Source of the DNA: Podocnemis expansa
Lineage: Eukaryota; Chordata; Testudines; Podocnemididae
Direction: 5' to 3'
Assembly: GCA_007922195.1 (NCBI GenBank)
Contig: ML681971.1
Location: forward strand, 22,402,386-22,466,385
DNA: 64,000 bases
This document shows, piece by piece, positions 56,701 through 64,000 of the stretch. The position numbers and the translations under genes are program-made. How positions within the stretch are numbered: position 1 is the first letter of the stretch; each line of letters starts with the position of its first letter. A model generated the notes under the pieces. It did no database searches, was not told the origin of the DNA, and worked only from the letters and a program-made list of their open reading frames with translations.

Positions 56701-57017
56701 ACGAAAGGCTTGGATACATGTGGAAGTTAACAGAAACCCAGGAGCAGCACTGGCAGAAATCTCCTAGATCATTAGGACCATCCCGTGCTATCTCAGGCTA
56801 TATGAACTTGAAGCCCAACGATAGTGTCTGTACAAGTCCATGTATGGAAAGGACAGCCTTATTCCAGAACAAGTGTCTTGTTCCTGTTTTGTTTAACCTA
56901 CTTTTGCTGGCAAAGCTCTGAAGCACAGACATAACTCATACCAATAAAGGAGACTTTGCCATATCACCTCTCCAAATTAGGTTACCTACATCATTATCAG
57001 ATCTCCTCCTTTGACTT
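53783..57017. other. No gene seen; short tandem runs
   Basis: T-run at 53989-54010, A-run at 55413-55435, ATGG tetranucleotide repeat at 55920-55943. About 54480-54600 ends CTAGTGTAGACATGGCC, likely a piece of the TCTACACT MITE group. No supported gene. Confidence 0.4.
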
Positions 57018-57135
57018 AGCCACAGCTGCACTGGGGGTTTTGTGGAATAACTATTTCGGTCAAGGGTGTATTTTTTTCACACTCTGACCAATGTAGTTAT
57101 GCTGACTTTACTGTCTACATAGACCAAGCCTCAGT
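57018..57135. mobile_element. MITE-like fragment, TCTACACT group
   Basis: GCTGCACTGGGGGTTTTGTGG at one end and CTGTCTACATAGACCAAGCC at the other, with a GGTCAAGGGTG / CACTCTGACC inner inverted pair. Noncoding. Confidence 0.5.
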
Positions 57136-57199
57136 ACAATTGACTTCCACTGGGTTGCAATTCTTCAGTGGCTATAGGCCAGATTTACAAAGGTATTTA

Positions 57200-57285
57200 A
57201 AATAAATCTGTTAGTCTTCAAGTGCCACACAACTCCTTGTTGTTTTTTCACTGGACTAGACTAACACGGCTATCCATTTTTAAAT
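57200..57285 (-). repeat. Foldback repeat, one arm
   Basis: AATAAATCTGTTAGTCTTC, AAGTGCCACACAACTCCTTG, GGACTAGACTAACACGGC. It interrupts an older dispersed motif, since GATTTACAAAGGTATTTA and AGCACCTAATC flank it. Confidence 0.8.
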
Positions 57286-57940
57286 TTAACTAACTGTCAA
57301 CCACAAGAGGGACCTAGTAGAATTTATAAAAAGCACCTAATCAAATTATGTACCAAACTCCTGTTGATTTTACTGGGAGTTCAGCACCTAACCTGAACTG
57401 TCTGCATTTTTAGGTCTCTTTGCAAATCTAGACTTAAAGCACTTTTGAAAATTTACCCTAGACCTTATTTCAGTACAAGCTGGACTTTAATTACTTACTC
57501 TGAAGTTTATAAGGGACAGATCAGAGCTACAATGAAATGACAAAGTCCATACTTTATTTGTATCAGTTTAACTAAATGAGTGTAAAAACTGATTTAGATT
57601 AAACAGATGTCACTTACTGACCTACACAAGTCCTTAGCTAACACATGCTAAAAACACTTTTTATGCTCGTCTAGATGAGGCCTTAGAATACATCAGTTAA
57701 TCCTAACAAGATACCTTTAAATCCTAGTGAAAACAAAGGCTCTGGAGAAGTCTCTTGCCTTCTCAAGATTATTTCTAACTCTCATTTACAGTTGTCTGTC
57801 TGATAAATTACTAGAGACCAAAGATTAAATTGCTGTTTCCTGCTTCTGGCAGATTGGAATCATCCATGCCCAAGGCAAAGGACATCTGAAAATCTCACGC
57901 TGTCTCTGGGCATTTGTGTGCTGGAAGAGATAGGTTAGAA
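57286..57940. other. No gene seen
   Basis: The first 170 bp resemble an old dispersed repeat containing GTTGATTTTACTGGGAG; nothing else recognised. Confidence 0.35.
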
Positions 57941-58080
57941 GGTGAATGAAGCAAGGAGTCCTGTGGCACTTAAAGACTAACAGATTTATTTACTGCATAA
58001 ATCTGTTAGTCTTTAAGTGCCACAGGACTCCTTGCTTCTTTTGCCAAGCTAGACTAACACGGCTGCCTCTTTGGAACTTG
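57941..58080. repeat. Foldback repeat, near-perfect short hairpin
   Basis: GAAGCAAGGAGTCCTGTGGC to CTAACAGATTTATTTACTGC is followed at once by its reverse complement, ending GGACTCCTTGCTTC, then CTAGACTAACACGGCTGCC. The arms are about 45 bp with almost no loop. Confidence 0.9.
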
Positions 58081-58344
58081 TTAAAAGATGAAGCATCCCA
58101 ACCAGTCAGAACTCCATGAAGAAACAAGCACCCCACAGATGACAGCAAGCCTGTTTCTGATGTTCCAGGAAGCAGAGAAATCTTTCCCCAGCCACACAGT
58201 TGGCTCATGTGAGTTGGTGTCTTGTTATCGCGGGGGCAAGAGCCGTGGACATCAGCTGGAGATGATGGTGACATTTGTGAAATTACAGCCGGGTGGGGGG
58301 TTGATTTGTAGATCACAGGAGTTACTGAAGGAGGCGGCCTATGT
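58081..58344. other. No gene seen
   Basis: Spacer between a foldback hairpin and a MITE-like copy. Overlapping short frames only. Confidence 0.35.
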
Positions 58345-58580
58345 ATGGGCTACACCTAAAACTAGGTTTGACTTAGCTATGTCACTCAGGGTTGTGAAAA
58401 ACGTTGTGTCTTGGGCAACACTTCTGTCAACCTAAACCCCCACTGTAAATGCAGCTGTCCCTACACCTAGCTACCGCCTCTTGGGGCGGACTTACAACAA
58501 CAGTGGAAACCCCCTTCCATTACCATAGCAACAGCCTACACTACACAGCTAAAGGGACACAGCTTTGCTACTGTAGCCCT
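58345..58580. mobile_element. MITE-like element, TCTACACT group
   Basis: GGGCTACACCTAAAACTAGG, GACTTAGCTATGTCACTCAG, TACCGCCTCTTGGGGCGG and GCCTACACTACACAGC in order. Internal short palindromes such as CCTCTTGGGG. Noncoding, ends approximate. Confidence 0.6.
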
Positions 58581-58585
58581 AGCAA

Positions 58586-58806
58586 TGTAACAAACAAGGA
58601 GCCATGTGACACTTTGAAAAGACTAATTATTTTATTTATTGCATGAGATTTCATGGGAGAAAATCCCACTTCATCAAATGCTGTGAAGCGAAGTGGGATT
58701 TTCTCCCATGAAAACTCATGCAATAAATAAATGTTAGTCTTTAAGTGCCACAGTATTCCTTGTTTGTTTTACTGAACTAGACTAACACAGCTGCCCCTTT
58801 GGAACC
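58586..58806. repeat. Foldback repeat, both arms
   Basis: AACAAACAAGGAGCCATGTG to GAGAAAATCCCACTTCATC, then the inverse from GCGAAGTGGGATTTTCTCCC to CACAGCTGCCCCTTTGG. Centre near 58685. Confidence 0.9.
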
Positions 58807-59044
58807 TAACTATGTAGTTTCCACTATTTCTCCTGAGAGACTATGCCACTGTCCCCCAAATTCCACTACTGGGAAACTTCTTCTGAAATGGATTCCTGAG
58901 GTGCAACCTTATTAATGCTTTCTGTGAACCATTTTCAGCACTGTTTCAAGGAAATCTATTACTAAGAGCCACCATCAAGAGCCACCAGACCATTTCAAAG
59001 CACAAAGGTGCTTTAGTTATCATTTGGCCAAATAAAACATTTAC
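58807..59044. other. No gene seen; possible intron sequence
   Basis: If the exon at 59045-59134 is real, this is its downstream intron on the minus strand, starting with GTAAATG. Confidence 0.3.
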
Positions 59045-59134
59045 CTGTCTTGCAAACTTTCATCAGATCTGGCTTCCTGGCCTTAATGATCTCTATTGCT
59101 CTTCTCCGACTTCCCTCCAGTTTGTATAAGCTTC
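59045..59134 (-). CDS. Candidate internal exon of an unidentified host gene
   Basis: On the minus strand a pyrimidine-rich tract TTTTCCTGGTTGCTTTCTGC is followed by the acceptor ACAG, then 90 bp, then a donor-like CAG/GTAAAT. Only one of three frames is open. With two bases of the first codon supplied in the exon it reads SLYKLEGSRRRAIEIIKARK followed by PDLMKVCKT, leaving one base for the next codon. The length is a multiple of three, so it would be a symmetric phase-1 exon. The peptide looks like ordinary helical protein sequence and not like any transposon family here. I do not recognise the gene. A chance open stretch of 29 codons with matching splice sites is possible. Confidence 0.5.
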
Positions 59135-61980
59135 CTGTGCAGAAAGCAACCAGGAAAATAGTCAGGTGTCAAATTTCAGTTTTACACCATGCAAGAAACA
59201 TTAAAATTCATTTTTAAAAACTTCCAAAATTGTATCAAAGCTTTGAACAAAACACACGAGCTGTTTAAGGAAAGGACAGAAGCTTCCTGATTTGTTATTG
59301 TAGAAGTTTTGGTGTTCTTTATATACCATCTTCACCTTACACAAAGTCAGCAGAAGGATTAATTTACTGGCTTGGCCAGGTATAGCTCACATAAGCACTG
59401 AAGGGGATTTAAGGAGCAGTGCCAAAGATTTTATTCTTAACCCATTATAAACTGGTCTAGTTGGGAAGTGACCCACATTACAATCTATAAAGCATCTAAC
59501 CACCTTCTGGGTGCTGTCAAGTTCATTGCACTGGGGCATGAGAAAAAATACTCAAATATTATGGCGATGAGGGCCATAACAGCACCTAGAAAGTTTACGT
59601 TAGAAAGGAATCAGAAAGTTGTGGAGAGCCAATTGCAGGTTCTATTAATCACATGGAATTAATCACTATTTAGAGCACTTAACACATATCCCATTGAAAT
59701 CAACCTTTGTCATGGCTGAAAAAGCTCCATTTTTATCACAAGATAACAAATGAATGATACCTCATCTCCTGTAAAATCCCAAGGGAGGACAAGGCATGCT
59801 AATTTTTATCATGAGGTAGCTTTACAAAATAGTCATATCAAATTTTGTTAAACTAACAATTATGGGACCCAATAGGCAAGAAGCGTAGAAACCAGTTATT
59901 TGTGGTCTGATCTTCTGAATTTTTCAGTGTTCTCAAACCTCACTAACATTCCTGGGCATTGAGCATCTTGGGGAATGCTCAGCACATCCAACTAGCAAAC
60001 CCATTGTCCTTTTTCAGCTTAGCTAGAAGCACCAGAACTCCCTAATCCTTATTGTAGGAAAGACCCCTTTATCAGTTAGTACACCTACACTTACTTTTCA
60101 TGGTAACAGCAGAATGCTGTGTTTTGGTTGTTAGAGTTTTAAATTTGCAAGCTTTTGAAATAAAGTGGAGTTAAAAAAAAAAGAGAGAGACTTTAGGCAT
60201 GCAATGCATGCACCTAATTAGTCAGTGACTGCACACACAAACAGTTTTGCTGTGTACATTTTTTAAAGAGATGTTTTTTCTCAAACTTTTCTCAGATGTA
60301 GTTTATCAACTGTCTAATCTGCTGGTAAAATTTTCTGCTGAGAATCAAAAATATAAATGGGGCCAGTTTAGAGGGAAATGAAGACAAATACCATTGAAAT
60401 GACTTGCTAGTCAGTTTCATGTGCATTTCATCTCCAAAGAATCTTTTAATTATGTTGTTCTACATCAAGCCCAAGACCTTCCTAATGGAAATAGTCCCAG
60501 AGCTGAAGGGTTCACCACAAATACTTTGGCATGCAAAGAATCTGTCACATTTTTAAGCTAAATTCTGAGATGTTCTTGACTAAAATATCATTGGTTTAAA
60601 ACACACACACACACACACACACTTCTCTCAAACCCCAGTAAAATAATGGAACTGGGCATTTACATCTCAAAGACTTCAAAGCAGTCTTAGAAACCACCAG
60701 AAAAATAGCCATGTCCACATAATTGTATCTCCTTTGAAATCTACCCAGAAGCTGGAGAGGGGGCTGGTTACACAAGGAAAGCTTTATTTATTGATACAAG
60801 AGCCCCAGTCCTGCAGCCATTCCCCCAGGCAGAGCTTATACTGGGTGCTACATGCACAGAGCAGATGTAAGACTGGAAGCCTGATCCCAGAATGGGACCT
60901 CAGCTCCCCTTGGACTGGATTTAACATATTTAAGCTATGGCCCTATGAGCTATGTCCATGATCCCCAGATCATTAAGATGTACTAACACTAGCTCTCATT
61001 GATCTAGTGGACTAAAAGCAACAATGTAGCCATGACAGTGTGGGCAGCAGTGACATGGCCTAGCCACCCCAAATACAACCCTGCCCAAAGCTCATGGGTA
61101 CACACTTGCACAGTTAACCCTGTTCTACTGCTGTACCACTACTGGTAACTGACTAGCTCAATGACAGCTAGCACAAGTATGTCTTGTAGCTTACAGTGTA
61201 GCTATAGCCTTAACACTGGTCTAATAATAGCACATGCTAGTGAAATTGGAAACCAGTTTCTACAGGATAAAGTGCAACAGCCCTTAGATCTGCTGAGGTT
61301 GTGACTCTGACCACAAGACTGGGGAAGGTAGGAGATAAGAGGTTTCTTGCCTGATCCTCTACCACTCACTGGTCAAAGGTGCTGGCTGTGTGCATAGCAA
61401 GAAGCAAACTATCCCATTAAAAGGGCTAAATGACTTCCTTCCTCCCACCATAAGGAGGCAACAGGGGAGAAACCCTGACGTGCTCTCCAGGATGCTCGAG
61501 CCTGGTGCACAGCACCCCAGATCCTCAAGATCTTCCAAATCTGCCTGCAGGCCAGGTGCTCCGAACAGGTCCTGGCAACTCTAAAACTCTCCACTACAGA
61601 CACAGAAGAGACCACTGAAGTCACGGTAAAGGACAGAATTGGCATAGTGTATGTTTACTGCCATACGAGACACAATGCAAGTCTGAGCCTCAGCACATTT
61701 CAAAAGTTTCAGCTACAGGAACTGCATAGGCAATTTTACATATTAAAATATTTACCTCATACACAACAATGGTATGAGAAGGCAGTAATTAGACTCAGTA
61801 CAAACTGAACAGGTAGCTTACAGTTCCTTCCGGTGCTAAACGTTGCCCCAAAGATACTTTTGTGAACCCTGATTTAAAAGCAAAACCCAGCAGTTCAATA
61901 ACATGCTCAAAATTAAGCATCAAGACCCTCTGGACATTAGGCTAATAATAAAAAGCACAAACCATATCAACCAAATTACA
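59135..61980. other. No gene seen; CA microsatellite
   Basis: AT-rich unique-looking sequence. A CA repeat of about 11 units lies at 60601-60622. About 61020-61215 ends GTAGCTTACAGTGTAGCTATAGCC, perhaps an old MITE piece. Confidence 0.4.
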
Positions 61981-61989
61981 GCACAAGGA

Positions 61990-62890
61990 AGGAAACACTG
62001 AGCAAAGTATGATGAGGCATTTCACTGAGAGCTCAACAATCTCCACCCCACCATCAACCTCAGCCTGGACCACTTCACACAAGAGATGCACTTCATGGTC
62101 ACTACAGTACAAATGAGCAATGGACACACAAACACCACCCTATAGCAGAAACCTACTAACCACCATATCTAACTACATCCCTCAAGCTTTCATCCAGGAC
62201 AGATCACTTGATCAATTGCCTACGGCCAAGCCCTACAACCACATTTGCTCCAAACCCTAAGACAAACACCTTTAAGATCCTTATCAAGCATTCTTAAAAC
62301 TACAATACCCACCCGGGAAAGTGAAGAAACAGATTGACAGAACCAGACAGGTATCCAGAAGTCAACTGCTACAGGACAAACCAAACAAGAAAAAACAACA
62401 CAACGCCAGTGGTCATCACCTACAGCCCCAAATGGTCAAAACTCTGCAGTACACCAAAGACCTACAGCCTATCCTGCAAGATGATCCCTCACTCTCAAGC
62501 CTTAGAAGATAGGTCTCTTTTCACTCACAGACAGCCTCCCAACCTTAGGCAAATACTCCCAGCAACTACCCACAACAGAAACACTAAGGCAGACACCTAT
62601 CCCAACAACAAACCCCTTTGCCAACTCTGCCCACATATCTACTCAAGTGGGCATCATAGGACCTAACCAAACCAGCCACTCCATCAGTGGTTCATTCACC
62701 TGCTCATCCACCAATATGATATGTGCCATCATGTACCAACAATGCCCTTCTCCCTTGCACATTGGCCAGACTAAACTGTTGTCCCATGTAACATTCAAAA
62801 ACCAATAGGGGAACACTTCAAACTCCATCTACATTCTGCGAATGACATGACAATTACAGTGCTTCAACAGAAACACTTTAAATTTAAAAT
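61990..62890 (+). pseudogene. Penelope-like retroelement remnant (C-terminal part)
   Basis: In one frame 62334-62666 shows RQPPNLRQILPA, NTKADTYPNNKP and LCQLCPHIYSS. The next frame from 62653 continues GPNQTSHSISGSFTCSSTNM and then ICAIMYQQCPSPLHIGQTKL. This order (PPNLR block, CxxC block, GSFTC block, then a GIY-YIG-like box) is that of the linker and endonuclease of Penelope-like elements. The endonuclease box is decayed: its usual Tyr residues are missing and stops follow. Upstream, 62000-62330 has similar but frameshifted text. Identification is by motif memory, without a search. Confidence 0.6.
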
Positions 62891-64000
62891 GAGACTCCTA
62901 TGTGAAACTGCAGAGTTTGAATTCATGTGCAAATCTGATTCTATTCACACCTAGTGTAATGGTGATTTCAGAGGGCTCACTCTTTACCAAAGGTAATTTT
63001 AACACTCTCACCTTCTCATCTGTTCTTCCACACTGTTTAAATCAATACAACTTGATTTGTTTGTCAAAAAAGACTGAACTGACCTTGTGACTTATCCTTC
63101 CCTGTATTAATTCACCTGACATTCTACAGCTTCCATTTGTACCGTTTTCATTTGAACTACACAGCTTCCTCCTCCAACTGCCTAAGTGCCAGTGAGAGCA
63201 CAGGAAAGACAGGCTCCCTGCTCTCAGTTCCCATGTTCAGCCCAACCTGCCTCCTGCCCTGGTGGTGCCGGGAGCAAACATTACAGGGAAAACCTGGCTT
63301 TACCCTGTAGGCCTTACCTGGAGCCTGTTCAGGCACTCTGCAGGAATGATGCACGCACAGTTTAGTCACACACAGAAGCTGCATGAGGCTCAAGCGTGCT
63401 CATTGAGATGGAATCTTCTGAGATTTTAGCTGCTAACATTGAAGAAGTCTCTACATGCAAACTGTGATTTTTCAAAGGCTTATCATTCAGCCAAATGTAG
63501 GTGGATTTTCAAGGAGATGGCAAAAGAATACCCCTGACATAAAGGTCAACCCCTTGCCAAATGCCAAGCTCCTGCCCTGAAACATAAGAACTCTAGAGCT
63601 GTTCAAAGAAAAGACCTCGAGAGTTTGGGGGTGGTAGCATGGAGAAAACCACATATTTTCCCTGAGCCTCATTCTTGGAAAGTGCTGTACAGTTATGGCT
63701 GAAATTTTGCTGAAAACACATGAGCCAGAGGCAGGCCCTGCATGTAAACTTTTAGCCCAAACAGTTCAAGTTTGGAAAAGCAAAAAGCAAATGAAAACAA
63801 GGTACGGTAATGGGAACAGTCAAGCAACAATAAAAGGCACCACTACCACACCTGCCTTCAAATAGAGGATTTTTCTGATCTCCAAGCATTTGCAACCTAC
63901 AAAACTGGGAAAGTAGGAAAGGATGGTGCTCCCGGTGACCGTTATTGGGAGTGCATTATTCTCATTTCCTAGCATTAAAGATAACTATTTCCCACTACAA
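62891..64000. other. No gene seen
   Basis: Unique-looking sequence to the end of the window. Minus-strand frame 63393-63157 has no supported motif. Confidence 0.4.

Noticed and set aside
63312..63350. Possible 20-bp micro-exon on the minus strand (TTCCTGCAG, then AGTGCCTGAACAGGCTCCAG, then GTAAGG)
   Set aside because: Splice-like signals are present, but 20 bp is too short to judge and no flanking coding support was seen.
1..64000. CRISPR arrays, bacterial operons, tRNA or rRNA genes
   Set aside because: No regularly spaced direct repeats, no bacterial gene layout and no cloverleaf or rRNA sequence were seen; the content is vertebrate repeats.

Overview
This is vertebrate nuclear DNA, most likely from a turtle or another non-avian reptile. 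That assignment is an inference from the repeat content: CR1 LINEs ending in ATTCTATG-type tails, DIRS-type tyrosine-recombinase retrotransposons, many hAT-type elements with 8-bp target duplications, and an abundant foldback family. No bacterial, organellar or RNA genes are visible. Apart from one candidate 90-bp host exon on the minus strand (59045-59134), all recognisable coding capacity belongs to transposable elements, so the window looks intronic or intergenic.

Layout. 1-190: a foldback repeat. About 480-4940: a decayed DIRS-like copy with a broken gag on the minus strand and a recognisable right terminus. 5333-11316: stacked hAT-type elements, some nested, with three foldback repeats in a row. 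11317-13597: a 5'-truncated CR1 LINE whose RT has frameshifts and a mutated active site. 13.6-22 kb: mostly plain sequence with a solo LTR (17887-18636) and a 187-bp hAT MITE. 22.3-27.3 kb: CR1 tails, another hAT, a MITE-like region with a strong hairpin, and an old CR1 split by a TIR element carrying a minisatellite. 28724-39512: an old DIRS-like element (family B) into which a young, nearly intact DIRS element (family A, 31307-37217) has inserted. 39.5-64 kb: mostly plain sequence with a 1.1-kb hAT, further foldback repeats (one split by a hAT), MITE-like copies, the candidate exon, and the remains of a Penelope-like element.

The young DIRS element is the main coding unit. On the minus strand it reads terminal repeat with TATA motif, Gag (743 aa), reverse transcriptase/RNase H (602 aa, overlapping gag by 20 bp), tyrosine recombinase (338 aa), internal complementary region, terminal repeat. 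All catalytic motifs are present; the one obvious lesion is a TGA near the end of the RT frame. Two older family-B copies encode only a related Gag followed by G-rich sequence in which I see neither RT nor recombinase. They may be a non-autonomous, Gag-bearing DIRS lineage mobilised by family A or a relative. Families A and B share an 18-nt terminal core, a Cys/His finger in Gag, and a repeated GGTACC/GGTGCC word in the same part of gag.
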